The notes beneath the pieces are model-generated. The model was not told where the DNA came from. It was given only the letters and a program-made list of their open reading frames with translations, and searched no databases. This document shows positions 23,610-31,371 of a stretch of 64,000 nucleotides of DNA, one piece after another. The DNA is taken from the NCBI RefSeq assembly GCF_024464185.1, contig NZ_JANHAU010000001.1, forward strand, positions 806,001 to 870,000, in the 5' to 3' direction. The stretch is from Haloarchaeobius salinus (GTDB lineage: Archaea; Halobacteriota; Halobacteria; Halobacteriales; Natrialbaceae). The position numbers were made by a program, and so were the translations under genes. Numbering within the stretch: the first letter of the stretch is position 1; each line of letters starts with the position of its first letter.

Positions 23610-24341
23610 GTGTCGCACGAATCGTACCGCGTGCTGGTCGCCGACGCCTCGACACCGGTCGGTCGGGCACTCGTGGACTACCTTTCGGACACCGACTACG
23701 TGGTGCGCGCGCTCGTCCCCGGCCGTGGCGAGGAATCGCTCGCGCGGCAGGCCGGCGCGACCGAGGTCTGCATCGGGGACCTCACCACGGGTCAGGGACT
23801 CGACGGCGCGGTCAGGGACGTCGACGCCATCTGCTGTAGCGTCAGGGACGGCGGCCTCTCCCACGTCCTCGGGCGGCTCGACGTCGGCGTCGGCGTCCGG
23901 AACCTGGTCGACGCCGCGAGCGACGCCGGCCGGCCGTATGTGGTCCTCCACTCGAAGATCGGTGTCGGCGACTCCGAGAGCGGCATGGTGCTGCCGGTCA
24001 GGCTGTGCAAGCACAGGATCCTCGGCGCGCTCGACGCCACCGAGCGGTACCTCCGTGACTCCGGGGTCCCGCACACCATCGTACGCACCGGTCGGACGAC
24101 GAACGGCGAGGGGACGGAGTCGGTCGCGACGAGCGAGGGCGAGGACACCGTCGCCGGACGCATCCCCCGACCGGACCTGGCGTGGGTGATGGTCGCCGCG
24201 CTCACCACACCCGAGGCGCGCAACCGGACGTTCGAGGTCGCCGAGGTCGCCCCGCCGACGCACGAGGGCGTCGAGTTCGAGTGGCGTGGCCCCGAGGCGG
24301 GTCTCGTCGCCCGACGGTCCGGCTACTCCATCCCGTCCTGA
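23610..24341 (+). CDS. NmrA/SDR-like NAD(P)-binding protein (GTG start)
   Basis: A 243-residue Rossmann-fold protein of the atypical SDR type. The dinucleotide loop is unusual: VLVADASTPVGRALVDYL, with only one of the usual glycines. IGDLTTGQGL and DAICCSVRD follow where NmrA-like proteins have the second beta-alpha unit, and the catalytic YxxxK is not evident, so a regulatory or binding role is as likely as catalysis. It starts with GTG at 23610 about 30 bases after a TATA-like CTTTACTC. The 3' end converges with carA. Confidence 0.75.
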   Translation: MSHESYRVLVADASTPVGRALVDYLSDTDYVVRALVPGRGEESLARQAGATEVCIGDLTTGQGLDGAVRDVDAICCSVRDGGLSHVLGRLDVGVGVRNLVDAASDAGRPYVVLHSKIGVGDSESGMVLPVRLCKHRILGALDATERYLRDSGVPHTIVRTGRTTNGEGTESVATSEGEDTVAGRIPRPDLAWVMVAALTTPEARNRTFEVAEVAPPTHEGVEFEWRGPEAGLVARRSGYSIPS

Positions 24342-24403
24342 CGGGGGCGACCGAGCCACGGGCTGTATCGCTCGCGAGAACCGGGAGGACGCCTACGTCC
24401 CGC

Positions 24404-25468
24404 TCAGTCGGCGACGATGGTTCGCGTCGAGGCGGTCATCCCGAGCACGTCGTCGAAGAACGAGAGCGAGTCGTGCGGGCCGGGGTTGGCCTCGGGGTGG
24501 TACTGGCGCGTGATGATGTCGAGGTCGGTGCTGTCGAGGCCCTCCGGGGTGCCGTCGTTGACGTTGACCTGCGACACCTCGAGTGCCTCGGGCGCGTCGG
24601 CGACGGTGTAGCCGTGGTTCTGCGTGGTCATGACGACCTTCCCGGTGTCGTGGTCGCGGACGGGCTGGTTGACGCCGCGGTGGCCGAAGTCCATCTTCTC
24701 GGTCGTCCCGCCGAGCGCGCGGGCGACGATCTGCTGGCCGAGGCAGATGCCCGCGATGGGCACCTCCCCGACGAAGGTGTCGACGAGCTCGACGGCCGCG
24801 TCGAAGTTCTCCGGGTCGCCCGGGCCGTTCGAGATGAACAGGAGCTCCGGGTCGATCGCGGCCACGGCGTCCTCGGTGGCATCGTACGGGAGCACGTGGA
24901 CCGTCGCGCCGCGCTCGACCAGCGAGTCGACGATGGAGCGCTTCGCGCCGCAGTCGACGAGCGCGACCGTCGCGCCGTCGCCGTCGGCGTTGTGGACGAC
25001 GGGCTCGTCGACGGACACCTGTGCGCCGATATCGGTGTGGTCGCTCATCGGCACGCAGTCCTCGAGCTCGGCGAGCGCGTCCTCGGGCGTCACGTCGTCG
25101 CCGACGGCGATGCCACAGGCCATCGCACCCTCCTCGCGGATGTCGGTGACGAGGTCGCGGGTGTCGATGTGGTCGACCGCCGGGACGCCCTCCTCGGCGA
25201 GCCACTCGGCCACGTCGTCGGTCAGCTCGCGGGTGACCGCGGCGCGCGGGTGGACCCGGTCGGACTCGAAGCGCTCCTCGCGTACCCCATAGTTCCCGAT
25301 GAGCGGGTACGCGAAGGTGAGTATCTGTTCCTCGTACGACGGGTCGGTGAGGCTCTCCTCGTATCCCGTGTACGCCGTCGTGAAAACCAGTTCGCCGTTT
25401 GCTGTGCCTGGAGCACGACCACGGGCCTCGACCACGTGGCCACCCTCCAGTGCTACGTAGGCGTCCAT
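24404..25468 (-). CDS. carA: carbamoyl-phosphate synthase small (glutaminase) subunit
   Basis: A 354-residue protein that hydrolyses glutamine and passes ammonia to CarB. The N-terminal domain (MDAYVALEGGHVVEARG, TAYTGYEESLTDPSY) is followed by a class I glutamine amidotransferase domain with nucleophile Cys in GICLGQQIVARALGG, FGHRGVNQPV and the His/Glu pair near TQNHGYTV and QYHPEANPG. The ATG at 25468 follows a TATA box (TTTATTG on the minus strand, about 25496-25502) 30 bases upstream; longer frames run through the operator. It is divergent from an Lrp-type regulator across 104 bases. Confidence 0.96.
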   Translation of the reverse strand: MDAYVALEGGHVVEARGRAPGTANGELVFTTAYTGYEESLTDPSYEEQILTFAYPLIGNYGVREERFESDRVHPRAAVTRELTDDVAEWLAEEGVPAVDHIDTRDLVTDIREEGAMACGIAVGDDVTPEDALAELEDCVPMSDHTDIGAQVSVDEPVVHNADGDGATVALVDCGAKRSIVDSLVERGATVHVLPYDATEDAVAAIDPELLFISNGPGDPENFDAAVELVDTFVGEVPIAGICLGQQIVARALGGTTEKMDFGHRGVNQPVRDHDTGKVVMTTQNHGYTVADAPEALEVSQVNVNDGTPEGLDSTDLDIITRQYHPEANPGPHDSLSFFDDVLGMTASTRTIVAD

Positions 25469-25471
25469 CGT

Positions 25472-25536
25472 TACGAAGTACGTACGTTGCCACGTCAATA
25501 AACCTTGCTTTCGAAGCGTCGTTACGAATTTCGTAA
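25472..25536. promoter_or_regulatory. carA/lrp divergent promoter with palindromic operator
   Basis: TTACGAATTTCGTAA at 25522-25536 is a perfect odd palindrome with 7-base arms. The half-site TTACGAA recurs at 25472-25478 followed by a degenerate GTACGTACG. The full site lies about 25 bases upstream of the carA TATA box (activator position for carA) and close to the core promoter of the divergent regulator gene (autoregulation position). A related palindrome precedes carB. Confidence 0.6.
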
Positions 25537-25572
25537 TCGTCAAGTGGGAAGGGGTGGTAGACGACAACCTCC

Positions 25573-25986
25573 ATGGACGAACTCGACCGCGAGATACTGA
25601 ACATCCTCCGACGGGACGCCCGGACGCCCTACACCGAGATCGCCGAGGAGGTCGGCACCAGCGAGGGGACGGTCCGCAACCGGGTCGAACGGATGACCGA
25701 GGACGACGTCATCGAACGGTTCACCGTCGCCACGCGCACGGGGAACGTCAAGGCGATGATCGAGATCGGCGTCGCGATGGACGTCGAGACCACCCGGATC
25801 TCCGAACGCATGGCCGACTGGACCGAGGTGGACTTCGTCTGGCAGGTCTCCGGCGAGGAGGACGTGGTGCTCGTGGTCGACTGTGCCGACACCCAGGGCG
25901 TGAACGACCTCATCACGCAGGCCCGCGAGATGGAGGAGGTCGTCTCCACGAAGACCCGGCTCATCCTCGACGAGCGGCTCGGCTGA
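25573..25986 (+). CDS. Lrp/AsnC family transcriptional regulator
   Basis: A 137-residue regulator. Residues 1-50 form the winged helix (MDELDREILNILRRDARTPY, EEVGTSEGTVRNRVERM) and residues 65-137 the RAM ligand-binding and dimerisation domain (AMIEIGVAMDVETT; WQVSGEEDVVLVVDC). Such proteins bind palindromes as dimers and sense amino acids, often glutamine or glutamate in haloarchaea. Its position divergent from carA, with a perfect palindrome between, makes carA and itself the likely targets. The ligand cannot be read from sequence. Confidence 0.92.
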   Translation: MDELDREILNILRRDARTPYTEIAEEVGTSEGTVRNRVERMTEDDVIERFTVATRTGNVKAMIEIGVAMDVETTRISERMADWTEVDFVWQVSGEEDVVLVVDCADTQGVNDLITQAREMEEVVSTKTRLILDERLG

Positions 25987-26082
25987 CGGTAGTAACGCCT
26001 CGTTGCCACGCGGTATGGAACCATTACACCACGGCGCAGTCCGGCGATTCCACCGACACCAGTGGCCACAAACACTTTATAC

Positions 26083-26132
26083 AGCGGTGCTTCTGGTAGG
26101 TAACCAACAGATAACTATATCCGGTAACCAAC
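26083..26132 (+). promoter_or_regulatory. promoter region with direct repeats for the 26155 gene
   Basis: The 10-base direct repeat GGTAACCAAC occurs at 26099-26108 and 26123-26132 (24-base period, about two helical turns) around a TATA-like AACTATATC at 26113-26121. A second TATA candidate is CTTTATAC at 26085-26092. The repeats on one helix face suggest a regulator site. Confidence 0.4.
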
Positions 26133-26154
26133 GGTAGCGGTAACTGGTACATAC

Positions 26155-26421
26155 ATGGCCACCCCCAGCAAGCGGTTCGGTGAGGACGACGTCAAACTGG
26201 AGGCGAGCGTCGATACGGGCGCGGCGTTCGTGATGATGATGCTCGCCCAGATGGTGCTGCTGTTCACGTTCTGGATCACGCTGTGGCCGACGGCCTTCGG
26301 CATCCCGCAGGACGTCCGGCTCGTGACCGCCATCGGTGGCTTCTTCAGCGGTGCTGCCGTGCTCGGGCTGTACGGCGGCATCAAGTCGCTGATGGCACAG
26401 ACGGTCGAAGCAGAGGCGTGA
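26155..26421 (+). CDS. small two-helix membrane protein, unknown function
   Basis: An 88-residue protein. Membrane segments at about residues 23-43 (AAFVMMMLAQMVLLFTFWITLW) and 57-76 are separated by a short loop with conserved-looking PTAFGIPQDV. The N-terminus is charged (ATPSKRFGEDDVKLEASVDTG), suggesting a cytoplasmic tail. I do not recognise a family. A promoter with spaced direct repeats precedes it, so it appears to be individually regulated. Confidence 0.6.
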   Translation: MATPSKRFGEDDVKLEASVDTGAAFVMMMLAQMVLLFTFWITLWPTAFGIPQDVRLVTAIGGFFSGAAVLGLYGGIKSLMAQTVEAEA

Positions 26422-26591
26422 GCAGTACGAGATAGGGGTTGGGTGGTCATCACCGGGGAGCGGACTGCGGTGCCGGCGTTGGGTCGGGCAGGTCGCGGTT
26501 CCGGCCAGCGACGCGGTCGGGTCGCCACGGGTTGCCGGTGGTGGCGTGACGAGTCGAAGTCCATTTTAGCAGGGTACGCGATTGTTGAGCC

Positions 26592-27167
26592 ATGAGTACG
26601 TCTGACCCGTCCGACGGCGCGGCCGAGGACCTTCACAAGAACGCCGGGCAGGAGGTCATCGCGGTCGACCCGGACGACAACGAACAGGGACTCGTCAACC
26701 GGCTGGACGCCCACACCGGCGAGGGCATCCGCCACCGGGCGTTCACCTCGCTGGTGTTCGACGAGGACGAGAACATCCTCCTCGCCCAGCGGGCCGCGGA
26801 CAAGCGCCTCTGGGGCACCTGGTGGGACGGCACGGTCGCCTCCCACCCCGTCGAGGGCCAGAGCCAAGAGGCGGCGACCCGCGAGCGCCTCGAGGAGGAA
26901 CTCGGCATCACGCCCGACCAGTACGACAACCTCCAGCTCACGGACCGCTTCGAGTACAAGCGCTACTTCGAGAACGCCGGTATCGAGCACGAGGTCTGTG
27001 CCGTGCTGAAGCTCACGCTCACCGACACCACGCTCGACCCCGACCCCGAGGAGGTCGAGGGCCTGATGTGGGTCCCCTACGAGCACCTCCACGACAACCC
27101 CGAGTTCTACCGGCAGCTCCGCCTCTGTCCCTGGTTCGAGATCGCGATGCGCCGCGACTTCGACTGA
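26592..27167 (+). CDS. idi: isopentenyl-diphosphate isomerase type I-like Nudix protein lacking the usual Cys
   Basis: A 191-residue Nudix protein close to type I IPP isomerase, which interconverts IPP and DMAPP for the lipids and carotenoids of archaea. Metal-site residues align with E. coli Idi: H41, H48 (HTGEGIRHRAF), H85 (SHP), E103 (EELG), E132 and E134 (IEHEV). The catalytic cysteine of the NSVCGHP motif is replaced by Ala83 (TVASHP), although the later Glu is present. Activity therefore needs testing. A TATA-like CATTTTAGC precedes the ATG by about 30 bases. No mevalonate gene is adjacent. Confidence 0.85.
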   Translation: MSTSDPSDGAAEDLHKNAGQEVIAVDPDDNEQGLVNRLDAHTGEGIRHRAFTSLVFDEDENILLAQRAADKRLWGTWWDGTVASHPVEGQSQEAATRERLEEELGITPDQYDNLQLTDRFEYKRYFENAGIEHEVCAVLKLTLTDTTLDPDPEEVEGLMWVPYEHLHDNPEFYRQLRLCPWFEIAMRRDFD

Positions 27168-27253
27168 GGGACCCGTGGAGAGTATGTGTTAACACGTCGC
27201 AAGGATTTATAGCGGGGTGGGTCGTATCGTCGCATGGAGGCGGTCATCCACAG

Positions 27254-27568
27254 ATGTCGTCAGTACGAAACCCACCGAAATCGACCGACGTGACGCTCTC
27301 CCGTGGCGAACTGTGGCTCGTCCACCACGTGATGGTCGAACGACTGACCGGGCACGACGAGAGCGAGCCACAGCCCTGGTGGGCGCTCAACATCGCCCGG
27401 AAACTCGAGGCCGGCGAGCCGACACTGACGACGTTCGAGGCGTGGCGGCTGCGGCGTGACCTGCTCGACTACGCGGCTCGGGACGGGACGCCGTCGTCGG
27501 ACGTGGCCCGAGCTCGGGCCATCGTCGACCAGTTGGAGGCGACGTTCGGTCGGGTCCCCCTGAGCTAG
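27254..27568 (+). CDS. small helical haloarchaeal protein, unknown function
   Basis: A 104-residue protein, largely helical: TLSRGELWLVHHVMVERLTG, then PWWALNIARKLEAGEP and FEAWRLRRDLLDYA. It resembles a haloarchaeal family of small uncharacterised proteins I cannot name reliably. The ATG at 27254 gives MSSVRNPPKST and follows a TATA-like GATTTATAG at 27204-27212 with a leader of some 20 bases. Its TAG stop shares the four bases CTAG (27565-27568) with the convergent minus-strand gene. Confidence 0.55.
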   Translation: MSSVRNPPKSTDVTLSRGELWLVHHVMVERLTGHDESEPQPWWALNIARKLEAGEPTLTTFEAWRLRRDLLDYAARDGTPSSDVARARAIVDQLEATFGRVPLS

Positions 27569-27891
27569 GGCCGCGTCGTCCCCCAGACCGCGACGAGTCC
27601 GAGCAGCAGCGCGGGCAGCATCGGGAACGCGAGCAGCGCGACCCAGTACGGCAGCGACGGCGGCCGGTAGAGGATGACCACGGGCACCACGAGAAACGAG
27701 AAGAGGACGACCGCGACGACCACCCAGCCGCGCCAGTCCCACTCACGGTCGACGGCCTCCGGGTGGACGCCGTCGGCCGGGCGGTGGACGTAGCCATCGC
27801 TGTCGTCGTCGGCCGTCGTGGCGCTCCCGTCGATGGTGGGCGCGCCCCGGTCGTCGACCGGCTGTTCCTCCGGTTCGGCGTCAGAGCTCAC
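27565..27891 (-). CDS. small membrane protein with acidic N-terminus
   Basis: A 108-residue protein. The first 50 residues are acidic and probably disordered; two membrane helices follow (GWVVVAVVLFSFLVVPVVILY near 55-75 and WVALLAFPMLPALLLGLVAVW near 83-103). Its start overlaps the end of the upstream dehydrogenase gene by 11 bases, so the two are translationally coupled. The stop overlaps the convergent 27254 gene. The function is unknown. Confidence 0.6.
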   Translation of the reverse strand: MSSDAEPEEQPVDDRGAPTIDGSATTADDDSDGYVHRPADGVHPEAVDREWDWRGWVVVAVVLFSFLVVPVVILYRPPSLPYWVALLAFPMLPALLLGLVAVWGTTRP

Positions 27892-28921
27892 TGTCTGGAA
27901 TTACGACCACCTTGCCAAAGCCCTCACGGTTCTCCAGTAGTTCGTGGGCTCGCGCCGTCTCGCTCATCGGCAGCGTCTCGCGGATGCGCGGCTCGAACGT
28001 GCCGTCCCAGACCAGTTCGAGAACGGTCTCGGCCTCGCCGGGCGTCGCCATCGTCGAGCCGATTATCTCGAGCTGGCTCCAGAACACCCGGTTGATGTTC
28101 GTCTCGGCGTGCGGGCCGGTCGTCGCCCCGCAGGTGAGCAGTCGCCCCCCCTTCGTGAGGCACTTCAGCGAGTCCTCCCAGGTCTCCTCGCCGACGTGGT
28201 CGACGACCACGTCCACGCCGCGGCCGTCCGTCTCCTCGCGGATCCACGTCGCGAAGCGCTCCTCCTCGTAGTTGCAGACGTGGTCCGCGCCGCACTCGCG
28301 GGCGTACTCCAGCTTCCCCTCGCTGCTCGCGGTCGCGTACACCTCCGCCCCCGCGTAGTCGGCAATCTGGACGGCGGCGTGGCCGACGCCGCCGGAGGCC
28401 CCGAGCACCAGGACGGACTCACCGGCGGTCACGTCGCCCCGCGAGATGAGCATCCGCCACGCGGTGCCGAAGACCAGCGGGGCGGCCGCCGCGGTCTCCC
28501 AGGAGACGTCGTCGGGAACCGGGACGAGGTTCTCGGCGGGGAGGGCGGCGTACTCGCTGTGGACGCCGGGGAGGTGCTCGCCGATGACCTTGAAGCTCCG
28601 CGAGAGCGTCGGGTCGCCCTTCCGGGTGAACTCGTCGTCGTCGGTCGCGGTGCCGGACCAGACCGCGACGTGGTCGCCGGGCTCGAAGCGTGTCACGTCC
28701 GCACCGACCGCCTCGACGACGCCCGCGGCGTCGCTGCCGGGGACGTGCGGCATCTCGAGGTCGAGGCCCGGCAACCCGCGTCGGGTCCACACGTCGAGGT
28801 GGTTGAGCGCGCCCGCCTTCACGTCGACCAGCACCTCGTCGGCGTCCGGCTCCGGGGTCGGATACTCGTCGTACTCGATGACGTCCGCGTCGCCGTGCGC
28901 TGCGAACTGGACGGCCTTCAT
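27881..28921 (-). CDS. zinc-binding dehydrogenase / quinone oxidoreductase-like (MDR family)
   Basis: A 346-residue medium-chain dehydrogenase/reductase. The N-terminal GroES-like domain (NHLDVWTRRGLPG, PHVPGSDAAGVVEAVG, FEPGDHVAVW) leads to a Rossmann domain with VLVLGASGGVGHAAVQIA near residue 165. The structural four-cysteine zinc lobe of alcohol dehydrogenases is missing, so it belongs with quinone reductase or enoyl reductase-like members; substrate and cofactor are not fixed. The start MKAVQFAAHG at 28921 is certain; the longer frame runs into the divergent moaB promoter. Confidence 0.88.
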   Translation of the reverse strand: MKAVQFAAHGDADVIEYDEYPTPEPDADEVLVDVKAGALNHLDVWTRRGLPGLDLEMPHVPGSDAAGVVEAVGADVTRFEPGDHVAVWSGTATDDDEFTRKGDPTLSRSFKVIGEHLPGVHSEYAALPAENLVPVPDDVSWETAAAAPLVFGTAWRMLISRGDVTAGESVLVLGASGGVGHAAVQIADYAGAEVYATASSEGKLEYARECGADHVCNYEEERFATWIREETDGRGVDVVVDHVGEETWEDSLKCLTKGGRLLTCGATTGPHAETNINRVFWSQLEIIGSTMATPGEAETVLELVWDGTFEPRIRETLPMSETARAHELLENREGFGKVVVIPDSEL

Positions 28922-29010
28922 GCGCGTGGCGACTCGTGGCGCGGGCAAAAGCGTGCCGACGCGGGCAAGCCCGACAAGAGCTATGTCGCCGCCGCCGGAA
29001 CCCGCCGGAC

Positions 29011-29598
29011 ATGAGCGACGACGAGCAGTCCGACGAGCACGGCCACGACCACGCAGATGGCGGAGGGCACGAGCACGCCGACGACGACGGGCATGACCAC
29101 CAGCATCACCAGCACGACGCACACCACCTCGGCGTCGCGGTCGTCACGGTGTCGAGCTCGCGTACGTTCGACGACGATCCTTCGGGCGACCGCATCGCGA
29201 GCATCCTCTCCGACGAGGGGCACGAGGTCGTCGTCCGCGAACTCATCGCCGACGAGTACGACAGCGTGCAGGGCACGGTCGACCGGCTCACCGAGCGCGA
29301 CGACGTGGACCTCGTCGTCACGACCGGTGGGACCGGGGTCACGCCCGACGACGTGACCGTCGAGGCCGTCGAGCCGCTGCTCGACAGGGAGCTGCCCGGC
29401 TTCGGCGAGCTGTTCCGGCGGCTCTCGTACGAGGAGATCGGTAGCCGGAGCATCGCCACGCGAACGATGGCCGGCATCGTCGAGGGCGTACTCGTCTGCT
29501 GTCTCCCGGGGAGCGAGGCGGCGGTGCGCCTCGGCGTCGCGGAGATCATCGTGCCCGAGGCACCGCATCTGGTCGGGCTGTCACGTCGCGAGGACTGA
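29011..29598 (+). CDS. moaB: molybdopterin adenylyltransferase-like MoaB/MogA with His-rich N-terminus
   Basis: A 195-residue protein. Residues 38-195 are the MoaB/MogA domain: GVAVVTVSSSRTFDDDPSGD, VVTTGGTGVTPDDVTVEA and SRSIATRTMAGIVEGVLVC, with GSEAAVRLGV at the end. It adenylylates molybdopterin before metal insertion. The first 37 residues hold about 13 His among Asp and Gly (GHDHADGGGHEHADDDGHDH), which would bind divalent metals such as Ni, Zn or Cu. The start at 29011 lies 89 bases from the divergent dehydrogenase. No other moa gene is nearby. Confidence 0.9.
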   Translation: MSDDEQSDEHGHDHADGGGHEHADDDGHDHQHHQHDAHHLGVAVVTVSSSRTFDDDPSGDRIASILSDEGHEVVVRELIADEYDSVQGTVDRLTERDDVDLVVTTGGTGVTPDDVTVEAVEPLLDRELPGFGELFRRLSYEEIGSRSIATRTMAGIVEGVLVCCLPGSEAAVRLGVAEIIVPEAPHLVGLSRRED

Positions 29599-30085
29599 GC
29601 CGACGACTGGCGGGCGCTCGGTAGCGTCGAAAGGGAAGGGGGAGTGATGCTGGATGGATATCCAGTACCGGGAGACCACGCCTGTCAGGGAACGAGGGTG
29701 TGGCCCTCTGACACCGACCTATCTGTGTCCTCGTGGTCTCCATCCGAGGGGAGTGCCCGTATCTACTTCAACGACTGCTACCGTACAGACTGTTTACGTC
29801 GCTCTGAACGGTCTTGAACAGTCCTGGGCCGGTCTCGTCGGCGTGAACCGTGCGGGGGGACGACACACCCCGCGATGCGTGACGACCCGCGGAATACACC
29901 GGTTTAAACCGCCTCTAACCGCCGAATCCGTCCCACTCCGGCGCGTGTCGCTCTGGCACCGCGTGTGGTGTGTCACCTAGTTGCAAGAAATGTCGAGCGC
30001 GCGGCGGCTCCGCGTCGACGCCCCCCGCCCGTCGTGGCCGGTAGTCCGACCGCTCTCGAGTCGGTCCGACCGGGTCGCACGTCGG
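29599..30085. other. 487-base gene-free region between convergent genes, rich in RNA-like structure
   Basis: The region lies downstream of both flanking genes, so it is no ordinary promoter. It holds the inverted repeats listed under the ncRNA candidate (29640-29880), a perfect 12-base palindrome CGGTTTAAACCG at 29900-29911, and about 170 featureless bases up to the stop of the minus-strand gene at 30086. Open frames over it are Arg/Val-rich and cross the stems, so I do not call them genes. Confidence 0.5.
29640..29880 (-). ncRNA. candidate structured small RNA
   Basis: A possible transcript of about 240 bases, read on the minus strand. A TATA-like TTTAAA inside the palindrome at 29900-29911 would set a start near 29878. 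Stems in order: GCGGGG...CCCCGC (29852-29874), 7-bp arms 29788-29794 with 29817-29823, and a long hairpin closed by 10 perfect pairs (29671-29680 with 29732-29741) enclosing 6 pairs (29683-29688 with 29708-29713). It ends with CTGGAT/ATCCAG (29650-29665) and a pyrimidine-rich tract that could terminate transcription. No known archaeal RNA family is recognised. Confidence 0.35.
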
Positions 30086-30409
30086 TCAGTTACCTGCCAG
30101 CTCCTCGGCGACCGTCGCCGAATCGAGCAGCGCCGGGTCCACCGCCAGGTCGGCCTGGCCGCTGACGAACTCCGGCAGCGAGTCGTCGGAGTAGACGACG
30201 ACCCGGACGTCCGGATTCAGGTCCTTCGCGACCGGGATGCCCGTCGCCTGCCCCACGTCGGTCAGGACGAACAGGTCCGCGTCGACAATTCCAGCCTCCT
30301 CCAGCCCGGGGCGGTTCGCGACGCCGTCGACGACGTGGACCGTGAACCCGACTGCCTCCAGCTCGCGTACCAACTCGTGCTCGTCGTGGCCAGCGAAAAT
30401 CGCGTGCAT
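30086..30409 (-). CDS. small TrkA-N/Rossmann-like protein (DUF7126-like)
   Basis: A 107-residue alpha/beta protein: MHAIFAGHDEHELVRELE, FTVHVVDGVANRPGLEEAGI, ADLFVLTDVGQATGIPVAKDL, VVVYSDDSLPEFVS. This half-Rossmann pattern resembles the TrkA-N nucleotide-binding fold. Haloarchaeal relatives are labelled DUF7126 or, wrongly, CTP synthetase because they often sit near pyrG; pyrG is not visible here. The function is unknown. The ATG at 30409 is chosen because family members start MHAIFAG; an in-frame ATG 3 codons upstream is less likely. Confidence 0.65.
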   Translation of the reverse strand: MHAIFAGHDEHELVRELEAVGFTVHVVDGVANRPGLEEAGIVDADLFVLTDVGQATGIPVAKDLNPDVRVVVYSDDSLPEFVSGQADLAVDPALLDSATVAEELAGN

Positions 30410-30580
30410 CACCCTCACGAACGGGGGGGAAGGCTTTGTGCCTTTCCCGTCCGGGCCGGGGCCCGTGGGTCAGTGCTCGCCGGCCGTGTAGAGCCCGGTT
30501 CACGCAGGTCCGTGACCCGAACGGCCGGCCGCTGGCTGAACCTGAAAACGGTTAAGTGCCGACACACGCGACTGGCGGGT

Positions 30581-31273
30581 ATGAGCGACCTCCCGGAGGA
30601 TTTCAACTGCACCATCACGAACTGGGAGTACATCTACGGCCTCTGTCGGGACGTCAGCACCGACGTCAAGGAGGACTCCTTCGAGCCGGACGTCATCGTC
30701 GCACTCGCCCGGGGTGGTTGGTTCGCGGGGCGGTGCATCTGTGACTTCCTCGGGATGGACGACCTGACGAGCCTGAAGATGGAGCACTACGTCGGCACCG
30801 CCCAGAAGGCCGACGAGCCCCAGGTCCGGTACCCGATGCCCGAGGGCAGCGTCGAGGGCAAGGACGTGCTCATCATCGACGACATCGCGGACACCGGCGG
30901 CAGCATCCGGCGAGCCGAGGAGTACGTCGAGGAGCGCAACGCGGGCACGGTGAAGACGGCGACGCTCCAGCTGCTCCAGACCAGCGAGTTCGAGCCGGAC
31001 TACGTCGGCGAACGCCTGTCGGAGTGGGCGTGGATGGTGTACCCGTGGAACTTCATCGAGGACATGATCGACATCATCTCCGGGACGATGGAGCGTCACG
31101 AGCAGTCGTCGTTCCAGAAGGCCGACATCAGGCACTACCTCGCGGAGGACCACGACCTCCAGCGCATCGAGATGGAGATCGCCCAGCCGAACCGGATGGA
31201 CGAGGTGCTCACCGAGATGGAGCGTCGTGACGTCGTCGCGGCGACGGACGACGGCGGCTGGACGCTGGTCTGA
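30581..31273 (+). CDS. phosphoribosyltransferase
   Basis: A 230-residue type I PRTase. The PRPP-binding motif is VLIIDDIADTGGSIRRAE near residue 88, the hood or entry motif IVALARGGWFAGRCICDFLG near residue 40, and the C-terminal extension (WAWMVYPWNFIEDMIDII, then a helical tail to residue 230) resembles archaeal xanthine/hypoxanthine-type PRTases and the related Gpt group. The base specificity cannot be read from sequence. A TATA-like GGTTAAGTG lies about 30 bases ahead of the ATG at 30581. It converges with no partner and reads as a single gene. Confidence 0.85.
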   Translation: MSDLPEDFNCTITNWEYIYGLCRDVSTDVKEDSFEPDVIVALARGGWFAGRCICDFLGMDDLTSLKMEHYVGTAQKADEPQVRYPMPEGSVEGKDVLIIDDIADTGGSIRRAEEYVEERNAGTVKTATLQLLQTSEFEPDYVGERLSEWAWMVYPWNFIEDMIDIISGTMERHEQSSFQKADIRHYLAEDHDLQRIEMEIAQPNRMDEVLTEMERRDVVAATDDGGWTLV

Positions 31274-31371
31274 GGCTGCGAGACGGGCGGGGCGTCCCGC
31301 CTCGAAGGAATCTTTCGGGGGGAACCTCTCCGTACGAAGATATTTGTGGTGTGGTTACGAACCCCGTGGAT

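Noticed and set aside
29654-29980. Plus-strand ORF of 108 codons in the structured region
   Set aside because: Its residues (Thr/Arg/Pro/Cys mix) are unlike local proteins and it crosses strong stems; no RBS or TATA box.
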